Below, piece after piece: positions 49,794 through 63,303 of a stretch of 64,000 nt of DNA. The position numbers and the translations under genes were made by a program. The stretch spans positions 1,922,001 to 1,986,000 of the forward strand of contig CM066301.1 of NCBI GenBank assembly GCA_033807695.1, given 5' to 3'. Within the stretch, counting starts at the first letter, position 1, and every line of letters begins with the position of its first letter. The notes under the pieces were generated by a model. It saw nothing but the letters and a program-made list of their open reading frames with translations, was not told the origin of the DNA and did no database searches. The DNA is from Daedaleopsis sinensis. Its lineage: Eukaryota; Basidiomycota; Agaricomycetes; Polyporales; Polyporaceae.

Positions 49794-52700
49794 TCACCCG
49801 AAGGCTTGGCCGGGTGCGAGAACCTTGAGGGGAGCCGCAGCGCCGTCCGCGTTGTTGAACGAGACAGTGTTACCCCACCATGTCTGGATCGTGTCCGCGC
49901 CGATGGTGTTGTTGCGCGGGTATTGCAAGCAGAAGAAGATAAGGATAGCGGAAATGGCAACACCGGAGTCCAACGCGGCGGACAGCACATCTGCAGAACG
50001 CAAGGCCGCGTGAGCAAGCTTTGCCTTTACACAATGATACGCGAATGGACGCACAGTTGTACTTGGTCCACCAGGAGAAGTGACGGCGACGGATGACGTA
50101 GTTGAACACGAAGCCGACGATCGTCCAGGGCACGTAGTTAAACGCAGTCGCGGGCGGGATGAGGCCCGTGCCGCTGAAAATGACGGGGAAGTTCACGTAT
50201 TTCAAGAACGAGTTCGGCCACTTGAGCATGATGAGGTAGCTGAAGAGCGGGAGGGCTGCGCCGATGAGGAAGAAGAACACGAGCCCGCTACATAACCGCA
50301 GTCAGCCTACCGATATTGAAAAGCTCGAACGCGGGAGACGCACTAGTAGATCTGACCCGGAGAGAACTGGCGAGCGGGCCCAATGACACCCCAGATGATG
50401 GACGCGGTCCCAAAGACTTGCGTCGAGGGGCACTAGTCCAGAATCAGAACCTGTCGTGCGGTGAACTCTGTACAACTAGCACTTACGATGAAGCCGTTCG
50501 GTTGATCGGAGTCGCACATCCCAGGGATGTTCGTGAACATCCAGGCCTGGACACCCAGCTGCACAGTGCCAGCAACAACCGTCGCGACGACCTGGGACCA
50601 GAACATGGGTCGAGGAGGGATCTTCATGTAATGACCGAGCTTGAAGTCGGAGGTGAACGTCAATGCCTGAGCCATGGTAATGTAGCCCCATGTCTTGAAC
50701 ATCATCATCGCCACGGGACGTCCAGGGAGAGCGTAGCCAATGACGAGTTCCGTGATCACACTATGCGCGAGGTCAGTCTACACTCATATTATGCGAGCGC
50801 GCAAAACGTACTTCAAACCGATCTGCTGGTTAGTAATGGCTTGGATCATGCCGATGGGGATCGTGTACACAAATGCTGCCGAACGAGGTCAGCGTCGATG
50901 CAAGCAAACCGAGAAGACCGTTTCACCCACAGATGATGAGAGCGAGGACGAATGCCCAGACGGGGAATTGCGTGTGCCACACCTCAATTGAGATGACACC
51001 AAACACGAACATGGTGACTGCGCATCAAACTATTCAGCACGACATCCAGCACCGCTATGAAGATCATTGACTCACGGAAGATCGTGGCATACCACCACTC
51101 GGGCACCTGTGGGTACTTCGACATCAATCGGGCGTGGATATCGGGCTGCTCGCTCATCGAACGCCTCGACTGCACCCAGATCTGCTTGCGGAAGTAGAGG
51201 AACGTGTGCATGAGCGTCGCGGTGATCGACGCGAACGACAACCCGTAGGACAGAGCGAAGGTCGTAGAGAGGAAGAGCGGGCTGTACTGCTCGTACTTCA
51301 TCACGTTCAAGGTCGCGTCGTCGTTGATGATCTTGGACACATCGTATTCGTTCCCGAAACGGTCGAATGACGTGCGCGAGGAGATCCTGGTATATGAGGA
51401 TGCATGAGGACGACGTCAAGTGTTGTAATGTCACCGTGACGTACGGCATGAACTGCGCATACCACACATTGGTGTAGTACAGAATCGGGGTGATGATCCC
51501 TACTGGGATTTAGCCTTTATAGATCGAGATCCGAGAATGATACTCACAGAAGAAGAAGATAAATCCTGCCGCAACGTTAGCCTCAGCCCACCAGGGCGTT
51601 GCCAGGGGGGATCCGATGTAGGCAATTTGCGCCCAGTCGAAGGTGATCAATGACATTCCCTGATTACCGTGGTTAGTTGTAATGAATTTCAAATTATAGA
51701 GAAACCACCATACTAGGCCACTACTATAGCCGAACAGCTGGTTGACGACAACGTTGTTTGGCGCAATCCAGCAGACCCAGTTGAAGAACGAGAGGGCTTG
51801 GAAAATGTATCCCGGGAAGAAGTACCAGCATGTAGAGGCGAGGAACCCATAGAAGAAGAACCTTTCACGGCTGATACCTCCACGGCTACCGATACCGGCG
51901 TAGACCTGCGAGTGCAGGGTGTTAAAGAGTGCACAGGTAACTAGGTTCGCCGGCCATACTGGGAAAACAACGTGAGCTCCATGCGTCATGAATGTTCATA
52001 TGACTTGCGACTTACTCATGGATGGAGGTTGGACGAGGAAGCGACGTGCTATTCCACCAATCGAGAATCCAATCTATGATCAGCTAGTCAGTTGCATGCT
52101 TCGCCTGGCAAAGTGAATGGCATCTATCAAGCAAGACACATACAAGTTGCGTACTCATGACAACCATCCATTGGTCTGTCAGATGATGGTTAGCTACTGT
52201 CATTCATCGCGGAAGAGAGAGCGGTAGGACTGACATCCAAAGGTGTAGGTCTGGTTGTAGTACACCCGCTGTACTGCCACAATATCCGTCTGGTGGCGGC
52301 GTTAAACACTTCATTACCGACGATCAATTTTGTTCTCACCGCATACGCCGAACCCGCCCCGACACTGGCCATGATGGTAATCAGGACGTGCTCCTTCACA
52401 GTGAAGGGACCCGGGTTGAGTTTAATGCCGAAGATCTTGACGTTAGGCAGGAACCTGGCCCATGCGCGACCGATGGGGAACGAGATAAGTTGGGCGACAA
52501 TCTTCTTGACATTAGAATTGCACTACTCGGCGAAAGTTGGGAAGACATGGCGACGTACCCCACCAACGGTGACACTAGGGAAGCGGAAGAAGAAGAATTG
52601 GTTCATGCCGGGAATGATCATAGCCCAAATGATTCCAATCACCCATACACGGAGGGAGGATACGGGCATTGACGGATCATCGGTGTTGGCGACCGCAGAG

Positions 52701-52996
52701 CGGACCTCCGGGTACGGGGAGTCATCCTCTGTCCGAAGTACGCGGTGGGAGGTGAGATATGAATCAGGACACTTGTGACAACTTAGAACATACCGAGTAG
52801 GACGGCGTCCTTGTCAATGTTCGGGTCGTCAAAGTCGTTGACAACGTCCTGAAGCTTCACGGCCGCTAATAACTGACATTCAAAGACGGAATGAGGTGTG
52901 AGTCGCATGCGACGTACGAGCTTTCTCAACGTCAGTCTTCTCCTGGATCGAGCCTTCGCTGCTGTTGCGCTCGGAGGCTTCGACGTTGTGCGCCAT
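49794..52996 (-). CDS. OPT-family oligopeptide transporter
   Basis: Proton-coupled importer of small peptides (or related substrates) at the plasma membrane. The ATG at 52996 gives [20 protein letters not shown], a soluble acidic N-terminus with [17 protein letters not shown]. The membrane part then follows: [37 protein letters not shown] (an OPT signature), [120 protein letters not shown], and [20 protein letters not shown]. It ends in [13 protein letters not shown] and AFG. More than a dozen short introns interrupt it. The stop at 49794-49796 coincides with a donor-like GTGAGT, so the last few residues are uncertain. Confidence 0.93.
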
Positions 52997-54888
52997 AACG
53001 GGACAGAGGAGGGAGGGGCCTGTGGAAGTGGGGCGTGTGGCCGGGGGTTCTTGTACTGCGTGCGAGTGTACCCCCGGCGCGATAAGGAACACCACTCTCT
53101 TTCGTCCTGTTTTCTGCGCGTCCCAGGGCAGGTCTTATCTTCGCAAACACTCCGCCGAGAGCGGTGGCACGGATTCCAGTACACGCTTGTCAACCACCGG
53201 CGAGCGATGGAATGTCAGTCTGCCTGTCTGTGCCCCGGCTTGACCGAGCCCGACATCTCTGCAGCAAAACAGCGCACACGAGATCTTTTAGGGACTACCG
53301 CTCGGCGATCGACCCTGCAACCCATGTGAGCACGGAGCAGCGCAAGGCACGCAGACGGGACTTTATACCTAGCTTCCTGTTCTCCCACCAGCATGCGACA
53401 TGCAGCGAGCTTCACATGCCAAAGCCGACACCGAGGGAAGGGGTGCCCTGTCCAGGAAGACAGCCTATAATTGAAAACGGGAGATTTATGTGAGGTACCG
53501 TCAGCAAGCGTAGCGCACCTCTCTTCCTATCTTGTAGCCTACACACTACCCCCACCATGGAATCCTATGCCGATTTGGGTTAATGATAAGGCCTGAATGA
53601 GCCTCCCAATCGATGCCCACACGAGGCAAGGCCGAATGGATTGAAAGCTTCCTGCGGGAGCGGCGGTCCCAGGTAAGGAAGCCGACGGCCCATGGTGTAA
53701 GTGCGACTTTACTCCGCAGCTAAGATCTAAAGAAAGAACAGGAACCATGTGCAGGCCGTGATCAGAGAGCGGTAGTCGATGCGCTGTCCAGAAGCCGACG
53801 GCCTCACCGGAAGAAGACATGTAGATATAGTGACTATCCCCGATGACCTGTAGACTGGGCGACCAGTTGCGTTACCGGGAACGCTCACCTCTGCGATGAT
53901 CGGAATCTGTTGATTGTAGCGCAGCGTTTGAGAAACTTGTGCTGTGAGAGGTCGATACAAACTTCACACAACACGAATTAGCCCATGGTACAATCATAGT
54001 GCCGGGGAGCCAGATGGAGCAAACGACATTGACAGCGGTCGGCACGCGATGGGCCTGGGAGAGAAGCCTGTCCAAGCTGCCTCATAAGCAGCGGAAGGAA
54101 CAGTTCTCGGGGCTTGGACATTCTGGACCCTGAGAAAGGACGTTTGTGGGTGAGTACATATCCATAGTGCAGCATGTGCTCGGAACGCATTCGCACCTCA
54201 TGCTGGTGAGAAGCTCACTGCGCGGCCGCTCGAAGCTCCTGAGACTGTGAGCGCTCAGCCAGTACTCGATTCGGGGCAGGACGGCTGGCACGCGCAGTGG
54301 CATCTGGGTAGGCTGGGGGGGAAGGGGGGCAGCGAGCGCGATCTAACGAAACGTAACGTGAGCGGTGTGTGCTAGACGTGGCCAGATATGGCGCGACCAG
54401 AGACAGCTGAGCAGACCAAAGTGTTTCACGACATCGTTGCAGGGACTCGACTCACCTCTAGCGTTTGAAAGATCCAACCAAGCTCACATGCGTACATTGG
54501 AAGGCGGGGAGCCTGCCAGAGCTTCAAGCTTCAAGGACGTGGGAGATGGCACCTACATGCCCTGGTGCTCGTCTTCCCATATGCTTGCGGCCCGTCTCAC
54601 GCCACAGAGCACTCGATACACTATCATAGACTGGCGAGAAAGAGGCCGAGCAGATGAATCCAACGAGCGATGTGGACTGGAAAGAGTTGTGGACTCACTC
54701 GTCTGTAAACCTAAACAAGTAATAGAAGCGCGCATGGCCGGCACGGGGCTCCCGGGGTGTAGTAACCGAGGCGCAATTGCGACCACTGCCCATCGCTCAC
54801 GACCCTCGTCCACGACCTCCGCCTAGATCTATCTGTGCATTATACCTGGCTGCCATATACCCTCGCATCTAGATCAGCAGCCTCAGCC
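52997..54888. other. Divergent region between OPT and HOOK genes
   Basis: 1.9 kb without a supportable gene. A TATAAAG on the minus strand (53361-53367) lies about 365 bp upstream of the OPT ATG. A G-rich run near 54307-54329 on the plus strand (GGGG tracts) could form a quadruplex. The open frame 54365-54826 shows no family features. Confidence 0.45.
53361..53367 (-). promoter_or_regulatory. Candidate TATA box of the OPT transporter gene
   Basis: TATAAAG on the minus strand in GC-rich surroundings, upstream of the OPT start. It implies a 5' leader of about 330 nt. Position-based inference only. Confidence 0.3.
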
Positions 54889-57800
54889 ATGTCTGTTGAC
54901 TCTCAGAAGAAAGAGCTCAACGCCTTCTATTCCTTCTTCGCCACTTTCGACCTATCTCGTGTTGTGACAACTATTGGGGACTTATCTGACGGAGCGGCAC
55001 TCTATGAAATTCTCTCCATTGTGTGAGTCTCTACGACTGCCTTCCATATCAGCACCGCTCAATTCTGGGTGGATAACATAGCGATGCCGACTACTTCCGC
55101 CAGCCTGCGCGACCTCCAGCGCAACCCTCGGACAACTGGGTCTTGCGCTTCAGCTCCCTGAAGAAACTGTACAGACTCATGACCCAGTACTTCTCCGAGG
55201 TTCTGCATCAGCCTACGAGTGCGTTGGAGGTGCCCGACCTCCAAGCAATTGCCAAGGACTACAATGTCAATGCTACCCTCGTCATGTGTCGTTTGGCCAT
55301 CGCCATTGCCGTGCAGTGCGAGAATAACAAGGAGATCATTGAGCGGATACAGAAGCTGACGGAGTCGGAGCAGCATGCGCTCATGCGGGTCATTGAGCAG
55401 GTACGCTTCATCTCGTGAGCAATGATGCCGTCAGCTCAGCATCGCCGCGGTAGATTATGACCAAGGTCAGAACCTCCGCTGATGCAGGAGTGGAGGCCAG
55501 TATGACCGAGTGCGTGGCTCTGCTCCTAGCAAGATGTTGCGTGCATTGAGTTCACGGCGTCAACAGAGATGATCACTACTACCAAATTCAAACAGAACGG
55601 AGTCGCATTCTTTCGGAAAAGGAAACGTTGGAGAAGGTCTATCAAACACTTTTGGAGGAGCACAGGACGTTACAGACCAATTTCGACGATGTCACCTCGG
55701 AAAAGGATGAAGCACTAGCACAGCTACGGCAAGCACAACGTGAAGCTGACAGCAAGCGCGTGGATACTCGGGGAGATGCTGTTCTGAGAGGGGAGATTGA
55801 CCGGCTTCGGGCTGATCTGTGAGTCAACACGTAGTATATGCCATGAAGCTCTAACCCAATCACGATTTCAGGCAAAAGAGCGAAGATAACCTCGCTATGG
55901 CCGAGTCCGAGCTTGACAAGCAGACAGTCCTGGTTACCGATCTGACTCGGAAGGTTGATGAACTACAAGCGAGAGCGGACGAGGCCGTCCGTCTCAAGGA
56001 CCAACTCGACGAGTCAGTGTTAGGAACAGTCGCCGCAGTCCAATGTTCACCCTCCGCGTTAGGTACCGGCATGCGGCGGACAAACTGCAGAAGACCGAGA
56101 ACGTCATGGAGAAGTACAAGAAGAAGCTGCAGGAGGCTGCGGACATGAGGCAACAAGTCAAGGTACGTGGAACGCAGGTCGCGCGGCTAGTGCGTAGTAT
56201 ACATGGTGTTCGTAGGGCTTGGAGAAGCAGAATGCGGACCTCGTTGACAAGAACGCCGCGCTCGAGGAGGAGTACCGCAAGGTCGCCGCGTTCAAGCCGC
56301 TCATGGAGTCGTACAAGTCCCAAATCGCAGAACTCGAAACCAAGTCGTCTGCACGGAGCAAGGAGATCGATGCATTGAAGTTTGAGCTTGATCAAACCAG
56401 GACAAAGCTCAAGGTCACCTCGGAGGAGCGCGCGAAGGACTCCGAGACCCTCGAACTATACCAGGAACGCGTGCGCGAACTTGAGCTCACGTCGACTCGT
56501 TCAGTCGCCGCATCACGGACACGGCCTAAACCCGACGACGAGGATACCCGGAACATGTCTGAGTTCACAGAGGCACAGCTGCTCGGCACCGAGGACGGCG
56601 CTGGAGATGACGACGAAGACGTTGCGGGTCTGGGCGAAGAGCTGGACACGGCAATGACCGGCACGACGATGACCGATCTCAAGTTGCAGGTGCGGAAACT
56701 GCAGCGCGAGCTCGACGCGGTACGGAAGAACGAGGCCGATGCTAGCCGCGTGCTCGTTCTGGAGAATCTGTTGGAGGACGCCAACCGCATGAAGGCTCGC
56801 TATGAGGCGGACTACCTAGCCGCGCACCGTGAAAAGCTCATCATGCAGAACGACTTGGAGGAGATTAGGAGTGGCAAGTCCATGGGTGATGGGTACGTGC
56901 AAAGTCTAGTATTCTCTGCACGCCTCCCCGCTCACCCGTTCGAAGAGCGGAAGCTGCCATCGCTCTGCGACAGCGCTTAAACGAGACTGTCGACGAGCTA
57001 GACAAGCTAAGAATAGAGCATGCCGAGCTCGAAGTCAAGTTTGACGCAATGTCGAAGGAGCTCACTGTCGCGAAGTCCGACTGTGAGTTACTCTATGTTA
57101 TTGTCGTACGCCTAGCTGACGGGTCGACAGTGACGCTCGTCAACCGCGATCAGCTCGATATTCTCAAGACTCTCCGCGAGTCTGTCAACGAGGACAAGGC
57201 CGAACTCGAGGCCGAGGTCGACCGTCTCCGGATCCAAATCAAGGAGCTCTCCGACAAGAACAAGATGCAGCTCGAGCAGATCAACGGCCTGCTCCTCGAG
57301 AAAGTCAACCTCCAGAGCGAAGGTATCGACCAGCGGGACAGGATGCTCCAACGCGAGCGTGCGATTGGGTGAGCGTTCGGTGATATGCGCTTCCCCGTTG
57401 CTATGCGCTGACCCAATGCTAGTGATCTCCGTGCGTCCCTGTCCGGCAAGGACGTGCCAGAAGATATCAAGCAGCGGATGCTTGGCTTGCACGAGGAGAA
57501 TGTCAGTCTCAAGGAGCAGTACAAAACCGCCCAGGAGAAGCTCGTCAAGGCAAAGGCGGTTCGTATCGCATGCTGTCATCGGTGTGGCATTAGTAGCTCA
57601 TATCTGTCCGACTCAAGTTCATCAAGTCACAAGACAAACTCTTCAAGGAGGAGCATGCAAAGAGTGTCGGCGGTATCCCATCCGTGAGCTCCACCGTACT
57701 TGAATACGTAACAATTGTTCATTAGACCGACAGGGCGCATTCGAGGAAGCGGAGAACAGCTACCGTTCACAGATCAAGATCCTGGAGGAGGACAACGCCC

Positions 57801-58115
57801 GCCAAAAGGTAAAGCACCTGTGCTGCCCCCACCCTCGCCCCCGTCACTCTGACTGACATCGCGCGCGCAGAGGCTATTGGGAGAGGCGACGAACCGCTAC
57901 CGGAGAGAGCAGGCACTCATGCTCAGTGTCATACATGGCGCGGGAATGCATACGGCACGAGATCAGCTTGGATATGCCAAGCAACAGAGCCGTCCAGAAC
58001 CGACAAGTTGGCTGAAGCAGCAGCGACAGAATGTGAGTACTGCAAGCCTGTAGGCCGGTATGCGCGCCACCTGACGACGTTGCCTCCACAGCTGGGACCT
58101 ATGCTTCGGCGATGA
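54889..58115 (+). CDS. HOOK-family dynein adaptor protein
   Basis: HOOK proteins link early endosomes to dynein (and kinesin-3) for long-range transport along hyphal microtubules. The ATG at 54889 gives MSVDSQKKELNAFYSFFATF. The N-terminal HOOK domain spans the first ~160 residues (SDGAALYEILSIVD, NWVLRFSSLKKLYRLMTQYF, ATLVMCRLAIAIAVQCENN, IIERIQKLTESEQHALMRVI). The rest is almost continuous coiled coil (TLEKVYQTLLEEHRTLQTNF, YRHAADKLQKTENVMEKYKK, LKLQVRKLQRELDAVRKNEA, VDRLRIQIKELSDKNKMQLE) with a mid-region acidic break (EDGAGDDDEDVAGLGEE). The C-terminus around RRLLGEATNRYRREQALMLS resembles the HOOK cargo-binding tail and ends LGPMLRR at a TGA at 58113-58115. About a dozen introns. Fission yeast and Aspergillus HookA share the layout. 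Confidence 0.9.
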
Positions 58116-58360
58116 TTGCGTCGGTGGCGGGCTGGGCTTGCATTCGCATCGATTTCTACCGTACCTTATTGGAAACCTCCCTTACTACGCTTGGGATATT
58201 CACATTCTTTCTTATCTGTCCTTCTAGCAAACTCTCTGTACATTGCACAACAATTATCTCGTAGCGCCAGTCCTCGTAGGTGGTGCTACCACCAATGTAT
58301 CAAGCATAAAGGTACGTTTGGTACCCGAGTCCAAGTCTTTCCCGATACGGCGGGCAATAT

Positions 58361-60218
58361 TCATGCTACAAAGACATCCGAATCAGCAGAGATGACCAAC
58401 GGATCCGAAGCATCGAAACTGACCAGCACCGTGAACCCGTCAAGGCACATCGACACCAACGTGGGCTGGTGGTCCTTCGGGAAGGGTACCCTCATCGCCC
58501 AATGCGCAACGTGCGGGACCGTTGCGCGCAGCTTCCTGAACTGCATGCCGTCCATCTCCCTCTCCGATACTCGTTTCGCGCCGCTACCGCCGGAGCCAGC
58601 CTTCTCACTTGCACGTACCGCCCAAGGGTTGAGGTCGAGCATGAAGACCGTGTCCTTCTTCCGCTTGTCTCGAGAGAGGACGGCGACGCGGGTCCCATAT
58701 GGAACGAAAGTCGTCACCTGCAGGCCTGTCACGTCCAGCAGCAGACTGCCTTGCCGGCCCCATTCGTGCCAAAACACCCGCCGCGGCCCAGCGCCGGCAG
58801 CGGCGCCTGCGAGTGCCAGTGTGATTTGCTCCTGTATGGTCGCGCCAGGAACGAGCAGGAGCGCCGCCGACAGTGCAGGATCGTAGATGGCGAACCGGAT
58901 GGGGAGCACGGCCAGCGCATGATCCGGGTGGAACGCGGCGTCCGCAGGAGACGACGAGTGGCTCCTGGAGCGGTCGTCCGGGTGGACGGAGCAGCGGAAC
59001 GCGCCCAATGGAAGCTCGAGAATAACCACCGGCTCCGTCTGCGGCGGACCAGAGCTCGGGGAAGCGTCGCGGTACTGGTAGACGCGGAGGTCCTCCTGGC
59101 GGCCGATGGTCACGAGCAGATGGCATTCATCTAGGAGTGTGTACGACACCTGCGGCGGGAACACTTGACGCTGTCAAACAACAGGAACAGCGATGAGGAC
59201 GCGCGCAGTTCGCAGTGGTGCACGTCCACTCACCCACACAACGCGCCCGCTCTGCCAATTCCAAATCTCCACAGCACGGGATGTCGAGCCCGGGGAAAAC
59301 CTCTGCCACACGACGTATTGCCGATATATCTGCACTGGGAAGACCCGTCCGCGCTCGGACGTTGTGTCGAGCGCCGCGTGCGCCGCAGCGGGGTGCGCCT
59401 CGCCCGAGTCCAGAGATAGCATGTGCATCTTGACCTCCCTGTCGGATGCAGATGACACCATGGGCATGGCGGGTGAGTATCAGCACTCGAAGGTCCTTGG
59501 CTGTCACACGACGGGATGGTGTGTACCCACCAGGAACGCGTATCGACGACCTCCGATACGACGAGCAACGCCTGCGCCACGTCCACCGCCTCGATCCGGG
59601 CGTGCTCTCCCAGAGGCCTTATCGCCAGGTGGCGGACCGCGGGGCATCCGCTCGCGGAAGGTGGAGGGCGTATCTCGACTTCACAACCCCCGTTCCTGTG
59701 CACGGCATAGAACACGGTCCCGTCACAGACTAGGGCTTGTGTGGGGCAGTCGGTGGCGGCCCAGACATGTCCCTCGGAGTCGAACTTGGAGCTCTGCGAG
59801 CGCATCCGATGGTTTCGCAGGGCCTGGCAGCGCTCTTCCATGGTCGTGCTGCCGCCCGCGCCATCCACCATGCCGGTGGCGGCTAGTTCAAGTCGATATT
59901 GGGACCACAAGTCGCTCTTCAGGAAGCGCGACCAGCCGCGGGACACCTAAGTCTCGCGATCTCAGATGAGTTATGACATGCAATCGCAGAACCCATCCCA
60001 CGCACCTGTTGACATGCAGGGAGATCGACGGCATCGAGCAGACTGAACATAAGGAAGAGGATATCTTCCGGAAGTGACGATATACTGAGAGTTTGTGTCT
60101 CATCAGTCTTCGTGACGAACGTTCCACATCCTTCATTCATAGTGGGAGGATTGGGGGTCCGGTATGCGTCCTTCATGTCTTGCACAACACGAGACAACCG
60201 CTGCGTAATGCTCATCAT
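58361..60218 (-). CDS. F-box domain protein
   Basis: Likely substrate-recognition subunit of an SCF ubiquitin ligase. The ATG at 60218 gives MMSITQRLSRVVQDMKDAYR. The F-box (ISSLPEDILFLMFSLLDAVD, LPACQQ, then across an intron VSRGWSRFLKSDLWSQYRLE) lies near residues 47-95. The ~450-residue C-terminal part reads as beta-rich segments (YRQYVVWQRFSPGSTSRAVE, IWNWQSGRVVW, YTLLDECHLLVTIGRQEDLR VYQY, HALAVLPIRFAIYDP, VFMLDLNPWAVRAS, LVSMCLDGFTVLVSF), suggesting a beta-propeller-like fold without WD signatures. Such F-box proteins are numerous and divergent in Agaricomycetes. Substrate unknown. Convergent with the HOOK gene, 245 bp apart. Confidence 0.8.
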
Positions 60219-60897
60219 TTGTGAGGGTAGAGCGCTTGTTCAACTAGAAGATGAGAAGTTCGAGTTGAGTTCGATCGGAGAGGGGGATGCAGGTGAGCCT
60301 ACTTTGCACGAGGGTTTCAACAGAGAGCCGGTTGTCGTTGACAACGAGAAACTCGCCCTCGACGTCCGCGTCAACGTTGGCGGTGCGCAGCGGAACACGT
60401 CGAGCGTTGTGACAGTTTACTGATAGCCTAAAATGTCAACATCCGCCTTCCAGAGACGTGTATGGCCAACAGCCACGTTCCCGGACGTGGACGATGGAGA
60501 TAACGTGTGACTAGAGTTGTATGCATACCAGTATCTCTGCTGCGGTTGGAATACTGTACGTGAAGTCAAGCTGAACCTCGAAGAGGCTTGTTACTATTAG
60601 CCACACGCCATCAAGCGATTTCGCCGATTAAACCTCGCGCTCCAGGCGTGACGCGTGACGCGTCGAGCTTAGCTTGTAGTCGACGTCGATAGCCCAGCAA
60701 GAGACATGCAGTAGAAAACCTGGCGCGACCGCAAACCTGACCTGCGCGACATCACAGAGGGCATGACAGATACGAATGTGGTTCTAATACAGCATGATGT
60801 ACTCCATTACGCAGGCAGATCCTCTGACAGAAGGGCCAGGGTGGTACACGTAGTCCGGGGATAAATACGAAACAAGCGAACGAGGTCGTCATGATCA
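60219..60897. other. Upstream region of the F-box gene / 3' flank of CDC50
   Basis: No gene supported. A short GACGCGT repeat (GTGACGCGTGACGCGTCG) lies near 60645-60663. Confidence 0.45.
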
Positions 60898-62411
60898 TCA
60901 CCGGTTGAACGAGAGCAGAGACATGTCACCCAATTTCCTGTACGCACAACGCATCATCGAGTTAGACAGACTGTCACGGAGGGGAATCAGGAGTGGCGGT
61001 ACAGACCTTGGTTTTATGAGGTGTCGGATGGTACCAAGGATGCCAAGGAGGACAAGAAGACCAGAGGCTGCTACGTACGCCCAACCCAGGAATGGGTTCT
61101 TCCCACCCATCCACGACACTGTCGAGATCACAATCCCTTTCGTGCCCTTGTACGGACGGACAGGGAAGTCTTCAGTTCAATTCATAATCAGCACTCAATA
61201 TTCAAAGTCAGCCTCGATGAAGGGATTGCCAACGTACTCATGTTCACAGTCAGCTGATAACGGCCCTTCGTCAGGGTGGTTCCGTCATTCCGTCCCCACA
61301 GCTTCGTGAACGTAGGGAGCCCCGCGGTGCGCATCCAGTTCTGGAAGTGCTCGTCCGCCGAGAGGTCAGGGAGGTTGTCTGCCGTGTAGCCGTCGGGGAA
61401 TCGCAGTGCCCAGTTCGGCGGGGGCGTGATTTGCGAAACGTCGTACTTCGGCTTCGACGTGTATTTCTTGGCTTCTCCTGGCCATGCGATGCCTTTCTCC
61501 GACCATGTGTATGTCGTCGACGAATCCGACGTCAAACTCAGGGATGTAAACGTGTCTGTGAGGGCACGAGCACTATGAGCACTCGCTCACGCACCGGCCG
61601 CATAGAGCTCGCAGGAAGAGCTCGCACTCACCGTTGAACACCGAGTTCGCGATCAGGCCGCACGGATACACCGCTTTGTCGCCGACCACTGCGAGCGGCT
61701 TGCAATCTCCATCCTTCAGCTTGCTCACGCTCACAGCGTCGCCGCGGAGCTGGTTCTGGTCAAGACTCTTCACGTATCGCCGATGGTTCTGGTAGAAGTT
61801 CGTGAGCTTGTAGTAGAGCAGCACCGGCGGGTCGATGTCTATGGGCACGTCGAACTGCACGACGCATTGCTGCGTGCTGTCCACGCCGGCGTCCGCGGCG
61901 CCGGTGCGGTCGACGAAGGCGTATTGTGGGGTGTTGTAAGGGGCTTTGGAATGTGAAGCAGCAAGCTTGTAGGCGAACTTGGAAGATGGAACATCTGTGA
62001 ACGTCAGGTCGGTTCCGTTGTGCGCGCTCAGGAGCTCGCAGTCGGTGTAGTCGATGTCGATCTCCGTCACCTGGAAGGAGCGCAAGATGAGAACGCAGAA
62101 GGGGCGGGAGACAGTGAGCAAGAGCACACACCAGACCACTACCCCAGATGAGGAGCACGCCGATGGGCGCGAAGAGGATACCGATTATGAAGAGTGTCGG
62201 CAGCACGGTGCGGGGTGTGAGGATGGGCTGCCATGCCTTCAGCCGCTGCTGCTTGAAGGCGGTATCTGAGAGGCGAGGGTGACATGCAACATTGAGGGGG
62301 CCCGTCTCCGTGCATCACAGAATGACACTCACTAGCCGGTCTCCGCCAGCTGCCCTTCTCCTTCTTCCCCTCGCCGTCCTCTCCGTTCTTCTTGCGGTTG
62401 AAGAGTCCCAT
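60898..62411 (-). CDS. CDC50/LEM3-family phospholipid flippase subunit
   Basis: Beta subunit of P4-ATPases, required for ER exit and for lipid translocation at the Golgi, endosome or plasma membrane. The ATG at 62411 gives [20 protein letters not shown], then [20 protein letters not shown], a family hallmark before TM1 ([20 protein letters not shown]). The large lumenal domain has [88 protein letters not shown] and YQLTVNM. TM2 is [22 protein letters not shown]. The C-terminus is [12 protein letters not shown] with a TGA at 60898-60900. Paired Cys residues and N-glycosylation sites (NGTD) sit in the lumenal loop. Six or so introns. Confidence 0.95.
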
Positions 62412-63303
62412 GCAAGCTCACAGTTGGCAAATATCGACAGACCAGGAAAGAGGCGGAGAACGGACAGAATAAGGACCAGCCGGGGGGAGACGTGGACGGG
62501 GCAGGCGGAAGAGATGTGGATGAAGCTGAGAGCGATGTCGGCCGGCGCTGCAACGACGCCCGCTTCCGCAGGAACAGCTTCGCCCAGTCACGTAAGCACG
62601 GTTGCTCGGGGCGGGGCGCCAACATTTCGTTAGCCGCCTGCAGGGGCAATAGCATGCTTCGCAGACTGTTTCCAAGCCTCGTGTATTCATCCGAGTTACT
62701 GACATGGACTCTGGTCTGTACAGTATTGATCTGCAGCATCTCACCATGAACAAAAGACTTCTAACGCCGCAAGGTCAAGCACATGCTTATGTTGTGTACA
62801 GAACATGGATTAGTTGCAGTTTACTGCATGATGAAGCAAGCGTAATGAAGTATTAAATCCGCTATACAACATAACCGCCAACCTATCGCGACAGCAAAGA
62901 AGGGTGAGGATCATACAGTGATCGTTGAGCGTGCTTTCGAAGACGTACGTAAAGACCGGAGTATATAGGATATCTCCTTCGCCTGTGAGTTGCATCCGAA
63001 TAGAGTGTGTAGATGGAAATCCGCGATGGATGCGCGTAATGTTTGTCGTGAATCCTACTACAAAATGAGTCAACACGCTACAAGGACTAACGTTTAATTT
63101 GAGGGACCGCACCATATGAGCAATGGCCTTAAGTACAATGTGCGCTCCTCTGCGACGTTCTTTACTGCGATAGATGACTGCGAAGGCCTCAAGGGGATCA
63201 TTGTGCCTTTGCTACACTGCGATCGAGCCGATCCCTTCTGTATACTTGCTTGACCGCGTCCCAGTGCCGAAGGACGAGACCGCCGCAGAGTCCGGTCGGC
63301 TGT
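62412..63303. other. Gene-free stretch upstream of CDC50
   Basis: Lies between the CDC50 start and the last exon of the partial membrane-protein gene, both on the minus strand. Open frames (for example 62810-63115, minus) show no family features. Confidence 0.45.

Noticed and set aside
54365..54826. 153-codon plus-strand frame upstream of HOOK
   Set aside because: No domain and no conserved pattern; probably chance.
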